Assembly: GCA_963773105.1 (NCBI GenBank)
Contig: CAVZAA010000001.1
Span: 310,001 to 374,000, forward strand
DNA from: Trebonia sp963773105
GTDB taxonomy: Bacteria; Actinomycetota; Actinomycetes; Streptosporangiales; Streptosporangiaceae
Reading direction: 5' to 3'
Length of the DNA: 64,000 nt
The notes beneath the pieces were generated by a model, which saw only the letters and a program-made list of their open reading frames with translations, made no database searches and was not told where the DNA came from. The position numbers were made by a program, and so were the translations under genes. Positions 1-8,783 of this stretch are shown piece by piece (within the stretch, counting starts at the first letter, position 1; each line of letters opens with the position of its first letter).

Positions 1-1
1 C

Positions 2-646
2 CTTCCCGGCCTGTTCGAGCGGAACGACGACGTGCTGTACATCTGCTACGACAACCAGGCGTACATGAACACCGGCGTGCAGCGCTCCGGCGCCACCCCG
101 CCGGCGGCCCGCACCGCGACCACCCCAGCAGTCGGTCCCGAGCCGGGCAACACCTTCGGCCAGGGGAAGAACGTCCCGCTGATCGCGATGGCGCACGAGA
201 TCCCCTACGTGGCCACCGCCACCGTCGCCGACCTGCGCGACCTGGAGTACAAGGCCACCCGCGCGATGGACTTCCACGGCGCCCGCTACCTGCACATCCT
301 GGTGCCCTGCCCGCTCGGCTGGGGAAGCTCGCCAGCCGACACCATCAAGGTCGCCCGGCTCGCCACCGAGTCCGGCCTGTTCCCCGTCTTTGAGGCCGAA
401 GACGGCCAGGTCGTCAGCTCGGCCCGGATCCGCCACCAGGTTCCGGTCACCGACTACCTGCGGCTCCAGGCCCGCTACGCGCATCTGTTCCGCCCGCGGG
501 AGCGGACCGACGTCATCGAGCGCCTCCAGGCCTCGGCCGACCGCAACGTCGCGCGGTTCGGCCTCCTCGAAGATCAAAAGCCAGATTTTTCCGAACGGAC
601 CGGGCTGACTCCGGCCCTCGTCCACGACTCCGGACAACGGCGGTGA
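2..646 (+). CDS. porB: pyruvate:ferredoxin oxidoreductase, beta subunit (5' truncated by window)
   Basis: This is the C-terminal part of the thiamine-diphosphate-binding beta subunit of a 2-oxoacid:ferredoxin oxidoreductase, which oxidises pyruvate to acetyl-CoA and reduces ferredoxin. The frame is open from base 2, so the true start lies left of the window. Recognition rests on the family signature around YICYDNQAYMNTGVQRS, followed by SGATPP, and on the later stretch PCPLGWGSSPADTIKVARLA, which is typical of PorB C-termini. The next gene, a broken FAD/ferredoxin oxidoreductase, begins 6 bp after the stop, so the two probably formed one operon. A ferredoxin-dependent, oxygen-sensitive enzyme fits the hypoxia genes that follow. 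The substrate could be another 2-oxoacid, because the specificity-determining alpha subunit is not in view. Confidence 0.9.
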   Translation, partial: LPGLFERNDDVLYICYDNQAYMNTGVQRSGATPPAARTATTPAVGPEPGNTFGQGKNVPLIAMAHEIPYVATATVADLRDLEYKATRAMDFHGARYLHILVPCPLGWGSSPADTIKVARLATESGLFPVFEAEDGQVVSSARIRHQVPVTDYLRLQARYAHLFRPRERTDVIERLQASADRNVARFGLLEDQKPDFSERTGLTPALVHDSGQRR

Positions 647-652
647 CCTCCC

Positions 653-2008
653 ATGGACAAGCCCTTCGCCATCACCCTCAATCCCGGTTCCAGCCGGGCC
701 AACCACACCGGCGCCTGGCGCACCGAGCGGCCGGTTTACGTCTCCGGGCTGCCGCCGTGCAACGACGCGTGCCCGGCCGGTGAGAACATCCAGCAGTGGC
801 TGTAGCACGCCGAGGAGGGCGGCCTGGAGGCCTACGAGGCGGCGTGGCGGCAGATCATGGCCGACAACCCGTTCCCCGCGATCATGGGCCGGGTCTGCTA
901 CCGCCCGTGCGAGACCGCCTGCAACCGGGCGCAACTCGACAGTGCCGTGGGCATCAACTCGGTCGAACGGTATCTCGGCGACCAGGCCATCGCACAAGGC
1001 TGGCCCGTGTACGCCGATAAAGCGCCCGTCACTCCATCCGCGAAGACCAGGCAGCCGACGGGTAAGCGGGTGCTGGTGGTAGGCGCCGGGCCGTCCGGCC
1101 TAGCGGCCGCCTACCACCTCACCCGCCTGGGCCACGCGGTCACGATCAAGGACGCGGGCAGCCGGCCCGGCGGCATGATGCGCTACGGCATACCCAAGTA
1201 CCGGCTGCCGCGAGACATCATGGACGCCGAGATCGACCGGATCCTCGAGCTGGGCGTCAGGCTCGAGCTCAACACCACCGTCACCGACATCCTCGCCCAG
1301 CTCACCGCGGCCGCCGGCGGTCGCGCGGGGGGGGAGGTTTCGACGCCGCCTTCGCGCCGTCGGCGCGCACATCGGCAAGCGCGCCTACATCCCGGCCGGC
1401 GACTCGGCCAGGATCATGGACGCGGTATCGCTGCTGCACCGGTGGAGGACGGCAGCCGCCGATGCTCGGCCGCCGGGTCGCCGTCTACGGCGGCGGGAAC
1501 ACGCCATGGACGCCGCCCGCACCGCGCGCAGGCTCGGCGCGGCCGAGGCCGTCGTGGTGTACCGCCGCACCAGGGACCGCATGCCCGCTCACGACATCGA
1601 GGTGGAGGAGGCGCTGGAAGAGGGCATCACGATGCGCTGGCTCTCCACGGTCACCGCCGCCGATGGCGGCTCGCTGACGATCGAGAAGATGCGGCTAGAC
1701 GACACTGGGTTCCCCCAGCCGACCGGCGAATTCGAGGAGCTGTCGGCCGACTGCCTGGTACTCGCGCTCGGCCAGGACGCCGACCTGGCCGTCCTTGACG
1801 GGCGACCGCGCTGTTCGAAGCCCGCCGGTGCATGTCCTGCGGCAACTGCTTCGGCTGCGACAACTGCTACGGCGTCTGCCCGGACAACGCCGTCATCAAG
1901 CTCGGCGCGGGCCACTACGAAATCGACTACGACTACTGCAAGGGCTGCGGCGTCTGCGCCGCCGAGTGCCCCTGCGGCGCGATCGCCATGGTCCCAGAGG
2001 AAACCTGA
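653..2008 (+). pseudogene. decayed NAD(P)/FAD oxidoreductase with C-terminal 2x[4Fe-4S] ferredoxin (GltD-like)
   Basis: Pieces in several frames match an FAD/NAD(P) oxidoreductase of the glutamate-synthase small-subunit type fused to a ferredoxin. Such proteins usually sit beside por genes and pass electrons between NADPH and ferredoxin. Visible parts are the N-terminal cysteine region (PPCNDACPAGENIQQWL, CYRPCETACNRAQLD), an FAD site (VVGAGPSGLAAAYHL), and a C-terminal pair of cysteine clusters (CMSCGNCFGCDNCYGVCP and CKGCGVCAAECPCGAI). Breaks seen are an in-frame TAG at 803-805 where the family has Tyr, and single-base losses near 1357, 1441, 1462 and 1504, plus a disturbed G-run near 1335. 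Near 1800 the family's segment between the NAD domain and the ferredoxin (roughly 130 residues) is missing. The nonsense codon plus the deletion make true decay likelier than sequencing error alone. Confidence 0.85.
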
Positions 2009-2037
2009 GCCGAGGCCTGCGTCAGGCACGGAATACG

Positions 2038-2073
2038 CGGACTTTGGTCCCATGCGGCCATGGCCAACGGCCC
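2038..2073 (+). promoter_or_regulatory. paired DosR/DevR-like boxes upstream of cydA
   Basis: Two 14-bp near-palindromes lie here. CGGACTTTGGTCCC (2038-2051) has one mismatch to GGGACTTTGGTCCC, and ATGGCCAACGGCCC (2060-2073) has three mismatches to GGGACCAACGGCCC. Their starts are 22 bp apart, about two helical turns, the arrangement used by DevR/DosR dimers. They lie about 90-120 bp before the cydA start. The assignment is by eye. It is supported by similar motifs across the island and by a DevR-type regulator at 15.8-16.4 kb. Confidence 0.5.
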
Positions 2074-2160
2074 TGACTGGGCCACCCGCCGGACAGCCAG
2101 GATAGCGAGCGGAGTTAGGGACCGATGGCCCCGTTCGCTGTAAAGACTTGGAGGCAGCCA

Positions 2161-3582
2161 GTGACCGTGCTTGAGCTATCCCGCTGGCAATTCGGAATTA
2201 CCACGGTTTACCACTTCCTGTTCGTGCCCGTCACGATCGGCCTTGGGTTTCTCGTGGCCGGCTTCGAAACTGCGTGGATACGGACCGGACACGACCGCTG
2301 GCTGCGGCTGACTAAGTTCTACGGCCGGCTCTTCCTGATCAACTTCGCCATGGGCGTCGTCACTGGCATTGTGCAGGAGTTCCAGTTTGGCATGAACTGG
2401 TCCGCCTACTCGCGCTTCGTCGGCGACATCTTCGGGGCGCCGCTCGCGATCGAGGCGCTGCTTGCGTTCTTCCTCGAGTCCACCTTCCTCGGGCTGTGGA
2501 TCTTCGGCTGGGACCGGCTATCCCCCCGGTTGCACGCGGCCTGTATGTGGCTCGCCGCGATCGGTACCCTGCTGTCCGCGTACTTCATCCTGGCGGCGAA
2601 CTCCTGGATGCAGCATCCGGTCGGCTACCACTACAACCCGATCACGCACCGCGAGGAACTCACCAGCTTCCTCGCCGTGATGACCAACCCGGAGCAGCTC
2701 GGCACGTTCCCGCACACGATCGCCGCCTGCTTCCTGGTCGCCGGCGGCCTGGTCGCCGGCGTGGCCGTGTGGCACCTGATGCGCCGTCCCAACCCGGAGG
2801 AGACCGCCGCGTTCCGCACCGCGGCGAAGGCGGGCGCCATCACCTCGCTGGTCGCGGCGGTCGGCACCATGATCACCGGCGACATCCTCGGCAAGCTGAT
2901 GACGATGTACCAGCCGATGAAGATGGCGGCGGCGGAGGCGCTTTACCACACCGCCCAGCCTGCCCCGTTCTCGCTGTTCACCATCGGCACGCTGAACGGC
3001 TCGCGGCCCGTCTTCCAGATCACCCTGCCCCGGCTGCTGTCCTTCCTCGCCACCGGCAACTTCTCCGGTCAGGTCAAGGGCATCGACAACATTCAGGCGC
3101 TGTACGCCCAGGTCTACGGCCCCGGCTCCTACACGCCGATCATTCCGGTGACGTACTGGAGCTTCCGGCTGATGATCGGCCTCGGCATGGCGACCGTGCT
3201 GATCGCCCTGATCGTGCTGTGGACGCTGCGCAAGGGCGCGGTGCCCGCGCCGGCGTCGGGCTCGCTGCGCTCGCGGCTGCTGCTGTGGGCCGTGATCGCG
3301 ATGCCGTTCCTGCCGCTCGCCGCCATGTCCCTGGGCTGGATCTTCACCGAGATGGGCCGTCAGCCCTGGCTCGTGTTCGGGCAGATGAAGACGAGTGCCG
3401 GGGTGTCGGCCAACTCGGCGGGCGAGGTGCTCGCCTCGGTGATCATCCTCACGCTGCTGTACGGAGGCCTCGCCATTATCGAGGGCGGGCTGATGTTCAA
3501 GTACGCCCGGGCGGGCCTGGACGTCGAAGAGCCAGCCGGCCCATCCGACGGCGATCAAGAGCCGCTGGCCCTCGTCTACTAG
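2161..3582 (+). CDS. cydA: cytochrome bd ubiquinol/menaquinol oxidase subunit I
   Basis: This is the haem-bearing subunit of the high-affinity bd terminal oxidase in the cytoplasmic membrane, which oxidises quinol and reduces oxygen at low O2. I chose the GTG at 2161 because TGGAGG lies 6 bp upstream and it gives the usual N-terminus (MTVLELSRWQFGITTVYHF). An ATG at 2125 in the same frame is the alternative. Of the resulting 473 residues, His18 and His185 (in TFPHTIAACF) match the haem-ligand positions, and GRQPWLVFGQM is the quinol-site motif. The length is that of the short-Q-loop form. About nine hydrophobic segments are visible. It is followed by cydB after 24 bp, and paired DosR-like boxes lie upstream. 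Confidence 0.97.
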   Translation: MTVLELSRWQFGITTVYHFLFVPVTIGLGFLVAGFETAWIRTGHDRWLRLTKFYGRLFLINFAMGVVTGIVQEFQFGMNWSAYSRFVGDIFGAPLAIEALLAFFLESTFLGLWIFGWDRLSPRLHAACMWLAAIGTLLSAYFILAANSWMQHPVGYHYNPITHREELTSFLAVMTNPEQLGTFPHTIAACFLVAGGLVAGVAVWHLMRRPNPEETAAFRTAAKAGAITSLVAAVGTMITGDILGKLMTMYQPMKMAAAEALYHTAQPAPFSLFTIGTLNGSRPVFQITLPRLLSFLATGNFSGQVKGIDNIQALYAQVYGPGSYTPIIPVTYWSFRLMIGLGMATVLIALIVLWTLRKGAVPAPASGSLRSRLLLWAVIAMPFLPLAAMSLGWIFTEMGRQPWLVFGQMKTSAGVSANSAGEVLASVIILTLLYGGLAIIEGGLMFKYARAGLDVEEPAGPSDGDQEPLALVY

Positions 3583-3606
3583 TTCTAGCTCGGGAGTAGG
3601 AACGTC

Positions 3607-4689
3607 ATGCACCTGTCCGACCTGTGGTTCATCGCGATCGCCGTGCTGTGGGCCGGCTACTTCGTCCTGGAAGGCTTCGACTTCGGCGTCGGCATCCTGC
3701 TGCCGGTGCTCGGCCGGGACCAGGCCCGCCGCCGGATCATGATCAACACCATCGGGCCCACCTGGGACGGCAACGAGGTCTGGCTGCTGACCGCGGGCGG
3801 AGCTACCTTCGCCGCGTTCCCCGGCTGGTACGCGTCCATGTTCAGCGCCTTCTACCTGCCTCTGCTGCTGATCCTGGTGGCGCTGATCATCCGCGGCGTC
3901 GCCTTCGAGTACCGCGGCAAGCGGGGGAGCGCGGCCTGGCGGCGCAGCTGGGACACGGCGATCTTCGTCGGCTCGGTGCTGCCGGCCATCTTGTGGGGCG
4001 TCGCCTTCGGCAATGTGCTGCGCGGCATCCCGCTGAACGCGTCCCACAACTACGCCGGCAACTTCTTCACCATGCTGAACGCGTACTCGCTGCTCGGCGG
4101 CCTGGCCACGCTGACCCTGTTCACGTTGGACGGCGCCCTCTTCCTGGCCCTGAAGACCATGGGCGACCTGCGCCGGGAGGCGATGACGACGGCCCGGCTG
4201 TCCGGGGCGGCGGCCGTGGTCGCGGGCGGCGGCTTCCTCGCCTGGACCGAGTTCAGCTACCGGACGCCCGGGCACGTCGCCACCGGTGTCGCGTCCGTGC
4301 TGCTGGCCTCCTCGGCGGCGGTCGCGCTGCTGATCGCGCTGGCGGCAGCCAGCGGGTGGGGACTTAACGGGCGAGGGGGCGAGCCCCGCGAGGGCCTGGC
4401 CTTCGGCGCCGCCGCAGTCGGCATCGCGGTTGCGACCGGCGCGCTATTCACCGCCCTGTACCCGAACGTGCTGCCGTCCACCATCAGCACTGCCTACACC
4501 CTGACCATCGGCAACGCGTCCTCCACGGCGAAGACGCTGGCGGTGATGAGCGTCGTCGCCTGCATCTTCCTGCCGTTCGTCCTGCTCTACCAGGGCTGGA
4601 CCTACTGGGTGTTCCGCAAGCGCCTGGGCGCGCCTCCGCAGCCGCCGCAGGCGCCCGAGCCCCGGCAGCCCAAGGTGGTCAGCCAGTGA
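3607..4689 (+). CDS. cydB: cytochrome bd oxidase subunit II
   Basis: This is the second membrane subunit of the bd oxidase, which forms the heterodimer with CydA. It has 360 residues and about eight to nine membrane segments. The N-terminal motif GYFVLEGFDFGVGILLPVLG and the following IGPTWDGNEVWLLTAGGA are diagnostic of CydB. The ATG lies 7 bp after AGTAGG-type purines and 24 bp after cydA. Its stop overlaps the GTG start of cydD by 4 bp (GTGA), so translation is probably coupled. The C-terminus is a short proline-rich cytoplasmic tail (PPQPPQAPEPRQP). Confidence 0.97.
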   Translation: MHLSDLWFIAIAVLWAGYFVLEGFDFGVGILLPVLGRDQARRRIMINTIGPTWDGNEVWLLTAGGATFAAFPGWYASMFSAFYLPLLLILVALIIRGVAFEYRGKRGSAAWRRSWDTAIFVGSVLPAILWGVAFGNVLRGIPLNASHNYAGNFFTMLNAYSLLGGLATLTLFTLDGALFLALKTMGDLRREAMTTARLSGAAAVVAGGGFLAWTEFSYRTPGHVATGVASVLLASSAAVALLIALAAASGWGLNGRGGEPREGLAFGAAAVGIAVATGALFTALYPNVLPSTISTAYTLTIGNASSTAKTLAVMSVVACIFLPFVLLYQGWTYWVFRKRLGAPPQPPQAPEPRQPKVVSQ

Positions 4690-6353
4690 AGCCGTTCGAC
4701 CCCAGGCTGCTGCGGCACGCCCGGCGGGCCCGGTTGCCCGTCGCGGCCGTGGCCGGCCTCGGCGTCCTGGCGGCCGGCTTGATCATCGTCCAGGCGCAGC
4801 TGCTCGCCGACGGCATCGCCGCCGCGTTCACTGGCGGGGCGACGCTCGCCGCGCTGCGCGGCGTCCTCGTAGCGCTGGCGGCCGTGCTGGCCGGACGGGT
4901 GGCGGTCGCCTGGGCGGGCGAGATCGCCTCCTACCGAGCCAGCGCGGCCGTGAAGGCGGAGCTGCGCCGCAGTTTCCTCGCGCGGGCGGTCGAGCTCGGG
5001 CCGCGCTGGCTGGCCGGGCGGCGCAGCGCCGAGCTGACCGCGCTGGCCACCGAGGGCATCGAGGCACTGGACGGGTACTTCGCCAAGTACCTGCCGCAGC
5101 TCATCCTCGCGGCCGTCGTGCCGGTCGCGGTCCTGGTCCGGGTCGGCCTAGCCAACCCGGTCGCCGGGCTCACGATTGCCGCCACGCTGCCGCTCGTCCC
5201 GGTGTTCGGCGCGCTGGTGGGCAAGATGACCGGTGCCTACGCCGAGCAGCGGTGGCACGCGCTCGCGGTGCTCTCCCACCACTTCCTCGACGTGGTCTCC
5301 GGGCTGCCGACGCTGAAGGTGTTCGGGCGTTCGAAGGAGCAGCAGGCGTTGATCGGCCGGGTAACCGGCGACTACCGTCAGGCCACCATGGGCACGCTGC
5401 GGGTGGCGTTCCTCTCCTCCCTGGTGCTGGAACTGGTGGCCACCATGTCGGTCGCGCTGGTCGCGGTCGAGGTGGGGCTCAGCCTCGTCTACGGGCACCT
5501 CGGCCTGCGGACCGGGCTCCTCGCGCTGATCCTGGCGCCGGAGGCGTACCTGCCGCTGCGCCAGGCCGCCGCGCAGTTCCACGCCAGCGCCGACGGGCTG
5601 GCCGCCGCCGATGCGGCCATCGAGGTCATCGAGACTCCGGCCCCGGACACCGGGGAGCGGCCCGCTCCCGCCGCGCGCGCCATCCGCGCCGAGGGGGTCA
5701 GCGTCGTGCACCCGGGCCGGGCCCAGCCGGCCCCGGACCGCTTTTCCGCGCTCTTCCGAGCGGGCGAGATCACCGTGCTGGCCGGCCCCAGCGGGTCGGG
5801 CAAATCGACGCTGCTCGACGTGCTGCTCGGCTTCGCCCGGCCGTCGGCCGGCCGGGTCCTCATCGACGGCGACGACCTGGTTGCCCTGGACGCCGAAACC
5901 TGGCGGGCGCAGGTGGGCTGGGTTCCCCAGCAGCCGTACCTGTTCCCCGGCACGGTGGCGGCCAACATCAGGCTCGGCTGGCCCGACGCCCCGGACGAGG
6001 CGGTCGCGGCTGCGGCACGAGCCGCCGCCCTGGACGACCTGCCGCTTGACCGGCTGGTGACCGAGCGCGGCGGCGGCCTCTCTTCCGGCCAGCGCCGCCG
6101 GGTCGCGCTCGCCCGGGCGCTGCTGCCCGGCCGGCCCGTCCTGCTCCTTGACGAGCCGACCGCCGGCCTTGACGCGAAAACGGAGGGGCGGGTGCTCGCC
6201 GCGCTGTCCGCGCAGGCCGCGGCCGGGCGGATCGTGCTCATCGCCGCCCACCATCCCCGCGTCATCGCCGCCGCCGACCGGGTGGCCTGGCTGACCATGG
6301 AAGCACCCCCGGCCCCTGCCCCGGCCGCCCAGTACGAGGAGATCCCGGCATGA
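4686..6353 (+). CDS. cydD: thiol reductant ABC exporter, CydD subunit
   Basis: This is one half of the heterodimeric CydDC ABC exporter, which moves a low-molecular-weight thiol (cysteine or glutathione in E. coli) across the membrane and is needed for bd oxidase assembly. It has 555 residues: an N-terminal six-helix membrane domain (about 15-310) and an ATPase domain with Walker A GPSGSGKST, signature LSSGQRRRVALARAL and Walker B VLLLDEPTAGLD. The start is GTG, overlapping the cydB stop by 4 bp. The stop overlaps the cydC ATG by 4 bp. Actinobacteria make mycothiol instead of glutathione, so cysteine is the more likely cargo here (inference). Confidence 0.93.
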   Translation: MKPFDPRLLRHARRARLPVAAVAGLGVLAAGLIIVQAQLLADGIAAAFTGGATLAALRGVLVALAAVLAGRVAVAWAGEIASYRASAAVKAELRRSFLARAVELGPRWLAGRRSAELTALATEGIEALDGYFAKYLPQLILAAVVPVAVLVRVGLANPVAGLTIAATLPLVPVFGALVGKMTGAYAEQRWHALAVLSHHFLDVVSGLPTLKVFGRSKEQQALIGRVTGDYRQATMGTLRVAFLSSLVLELVATMSVALVAVEVGLSLVYGHLGLRTGLLALILAPEAYLPLRQAAAQFHASADGLAAADAAIEVIETPAPDTGERPAPAARAIRAEGVSVVHPGRAQPAPDRFSALFRAGEITVLAGPSGSGKSTLLDVLLGFARPSAGRVLIDGDDLVALDAETWRAQVGWVPQQPYLFPGTVAANIRLGWPDAPDEAVAAAARAAALDDLPLDRLVTERGGGLSSGQRRRVALARALLPGRPVLLLDEPTAGLDAKTEGRVLAALSAQAAAGRIVLIAAHHPRVIAAADRVAWLTMEAPPAPAPAAQYEEIPA

Positions 6354-8002
6354 CAGCCTATTCGCGGGCCCGCGACGGCCGGCGGCTCGGGTTGGCGGGC
6401 GTCGCCGGCACGCTGGCGGCCTTGTCGTCCATCGGCCTGCTAGCCACGTCGGCCTGGCTGATATCCCGGTCCGCCGAGCACCCCCCGGTGCTGTACCTGA
6501 TGGTGCCGGTGGCGGCGGTGCAGGCCTTCGGGATCGGCCGCAGCTTCTTCCGGTACGCGGAACGGCTGGCCGGCCACGACGCCGCCCTGCGCATCCTGGC
6601 CCGGATGCGGATGTCGGCCTACGACCGGCTGGAGCGCCTCGCCCCGGCCGGCACGGCCGCCTTCCGTTCTGGTGACCTGATCAGCCGGCTGGTCAGCGAC
6701 ATCGACTCGCTGACCGACCGCTGGCTCCGGGTGCGGCTGCCGTACGCGGTCGCCCTGGCGACCGGGGTGGTGACGGTCGCGGTGATGGCCGCCCTGCAGC
6801 CGGCGTCGGGCCTGGTGCTCGCCCTGTCGCTGGCGGCCTCGGCACTCGCCGCCCCGCTGCTCGCCAGCGTCATCGGCTACCGGGCCGAACTCCGGCTCGC
6901 GCCGCTGCGCGGCGAGCTCGCCGCCGCGACGTCCGACCTGCTGAACGGCGCGGGAGAGCTCGCCGTGTTCAGCACCAGCGTCGGCGCGCTGCGCGACGCG
7001 ACCGCCGTCGGCGCGGCGGTCACCCGGGTGCAGGCGAGGTCCGCGCACGCGCGCGGGCTCGGCGCGGCGGTGGGCACTCTGGCGGCCGGCGCGGCGCTGT
7101 GGCTGTGCCTGGCGTTCGGCGTCGAGGGAGTGCGGTCCGGCGCCGTGCCCGCGGTCGTGCTCGCCGTCTTGGCGCTGACCCCGCTGGCGGCGCATGAGCT
7201 GTTCAAGGAGCTCGGGCCGGCTGCCCAGGAGATACCGCGGCTGTGTTCATCCGCTGCGCGGGTCTGCGACGTGCTGACCCGGCCAGATCCTGTCCGCGAG
7301 CCCGCCCGCCCGGCGCCGCTGCCCGCCGCGCCCTATGACATCCGGGTGTCGGGGCTGACGGCCCGCTGGGAGTCAGACGGCCCCGACGTGCTGAGCGGGG
7401 CGGACCTCTGGCTCCCAGCCGGGCAGCGGGTGGCGGTGACCGGGCCGAGCGGGTCCGGCAAGACGACGCTCGCGATGGTCCTGCTGCGGTTCCTCGCACC
7501 GTCGGCGGGGACCGTGACGTTGGCCGGGACGGACGTCACCGAGCTGGATTCCGACGCCCTTCGGTCCGTCGTCGGCCTGTGCGAGCAGGACGCGCACATC
7601 TTCGACTCGACGCTGCGCGAGAACCTGCGGCTGGCCCGTCCGGCCGGAACCGATACGGAGCTGCATGACGCCCTGCGCCAGGCGCGGCTCGGCGACTGGG
7701 CCGACAGCCTGCCCGCGGGCCTGGGCACTCCCGTCGGCGAGCACGGCGCCCGGCTGTCCGGCGGCCAGCGGCAGCGTCTGGCTCTGGCCCGGGTGCTGCT
7801 GGCTGACTTCCCCGTCGTCATCCTCGACGAGCCCGCCGAGCACCTGGACGAGGAAACGGCCGACGCCCTCACGGCCGACCTGCTGGCCGCCACCGCCGGG
7901 CGCACCGTGCTGCTGATCACCCACCGCCCCGTGCCCGCCGGCCAGGTGGACCGGGTGCTCCGTCTCTCGGGCGGCCGTCTGGCCGAGGTCCTGCCCGCCT
8001 GA
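6350..8002 (+). CDS. cydC: thiol reductant ABC exporter, CydC subunit
   Basis: This is the partner ABC half-transporter of CydD, 550 residues long. It has an N-terminal membrane domain (ending near 300) and a C-terminal ATPase with Walker A GPSGSGKTTLAM, signature LSGGQRQRLALARVL and Walker B VVILDEPAEHLDEET. It overlaps cydD by ATGA and closes the cydABDC operon. Many actinobacteria fuse CydD and CydC into one long protein. Here they are separate genes of near-equal length. The 3' flank carries a relic of the broken ferredoxin gene upstream of cydA (see 8024-8062). Confidence 0.93.
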   Translation: MTAYSRARDGRRLGLAGVAGTLAALSSIGLLATSAWLISRSAEHPPVLYLMVPVAAVQAFGIGRSFFRYAERLAGHDAALRILARMRMSAYDRLERLAPAGTAAFRSGDLISRLVSDIDSLTDRWLRVRLPYAVALATGVVTVAVMAALQPASGLVLALSLAASALAAPLLASVIGYRAELRLAPLRGELAAATSDLLNGAGELAVFSTSVGALRDATAVGAAVTRVQARSAHARGLGAAVGTLAAGAALWLCLAFGVEGVRSGAVPAVVLAVLALTPLAAHELFKELGPAAQEIPRLCSSAARVCDVLTRPDPVREPARPAPLPAAPYDIRVSGLTARWESDGPDVLSGADLWLPAGQRVAVTGPSGSGKTTLAMVLLRFLAPSAGTVTLAGTDVTELDSDALRSVVGLCEQDAHIFDSTLRENLRLARPAGTDTELHDALRQARLGDWADSLPAGLGTPVGEHGARLSGGQRQRLALARVLLADFPVVILDEPAEHLDEETADALTADLLAATAGRTVLLITHRPVPAGQVDRVLRLSGGRLAEVLPA

Positions 8003-8023
8003 GCCTGGTCACCTCGGCACCAT

Positions 8024-8062
8024 GCCGTCATCAAGCTCGACGCGGGCCTCTACGAAATCGAT
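8024..8062 (+). repeat. 39-bp relic copy of the ferredoxin-domain coding sequence at 1889-1927
   Basis: This stretch matches the part of the broken oxidoreductase gene that encodes AVIKLGAGHYEID with three mismatches in 39 bp, and here reads AVIKLDAGLYEID. It is flanked by sequence that does not match, lies 21 bp past the cydC stop, and is too short to encode a domain. It suggests that a second por/ferredoxin-type gene, or a duplicated end of the first, once stood on this side of cydABDC. Confidence 0.7.
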
Positions 8063-8086
8063 CGGAACGTCGGCGAGGGACAGTCT

Positions 8087-8746
8087 TCAGGCGCCGGCGT
8101 CACCGTCCGGGCCGGGTCGCTGGCCTAGCCACTGCGCGTAGGACCGGGATTCGTCCAGGCCGGGTTCGACGCCTCCGGGGAGGGCGTGGGCGAACACGAG
8201 CGCGGCGGCGGCCTCGAGCGTGCCGCGCAGCGAGCCGACCGGGCCGGTCGCCTCGAAGCCCAGGGTCCACCAGTGCTGGCTGTTCGCGCGGACCGTGGTG
8301 AGTTCTACCTCGCACTGCGGCTGCTGGCCCAGCCCGGTGGCGCGCGCCACGATCTGTCCGCTGGCCGGCGAGAACAAGCTGATGCGCCGTCTCTTGCGGA
8401 CCGGCCTCCAGCCGGCTGTGTCGGGGATGTCGGAGCTGAGCGGGCTGCAGGGGAACGACCACTTCTGCCAGGACTCCATGCGGCCGCGGGCCCGGCCCGG
8501 CACCTGGAGGATCCCCGGGCTGCCGGAGTGGACCTTCACCTCCAGTGCCTTGCTTCCGCGGATCTTCACCGACAGCTCGCGCAACGGCGGATGCAGCAGG
8601 TAGGTGTCCTGGCGTGTCTCCGTCACGGCCGGGAACCGCCCGAACCATCGGGCCACCGCGGCCTCCAGTTGGCCCGGGAAGATCCACCGCACCTCCAGGC
8701 TGCGGAGTCCTTCGGTGACCGGGCTCGCAGGCGGGACGGCAGTCAT
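8087..8746 (-). CDS. hypothetical protein, possibly CYTH-like
   Basis: A 219-residue soluble protein with no signal peptide. The first 80 residues have alternating strands with EVRWIFPG, a RQDTYLL segment, LSVKIRG and LEVKVHSG. This pattern recalls CYTH-type (triphosphate tunnel) folds, with charged K/E strands, but the diagnostic ExExK motif is absent, so the assignment is tentative. AGGAG precedes the ATG by about 9 bp. It lies 37 bp downstream of the DUF2252 gene on the same strand and is probably co-transcribed with it. Confidence 0.6.
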   Translation of the reverse strand: MTAVPPASPVTEGLRSLEVRWIFPGQLEAAVARWFGRFPAVTETRQDTYLLHPPLRELSVKIRGSKALEVKVHSGSPGILQVPGRARGRMESWQKWSFPCSPLSSDIPDTAGWRPVRKRRRISLFSPASGQIVARATGLGQQPQCEVELTTVRANSQHWWTLGFEATGPVGSLRGTLEAAAALVFAHALPGGVEPGLDESRSYAQWLGQRPGPDGDAGA

Positions 8747-8783
8747 TGCCTTCCGCTCCTGACGCCGTCGGCCTGCCGGGATC

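Noticed and set aside
2518..4275. A 585-codon open frame antisense to cydA and cydB
   Set aside because: Composition is Arg/Gly/His-rich with no family features. Both cyd genes on the other strand are unmistakable. Long antisense frames are common at this G+C.
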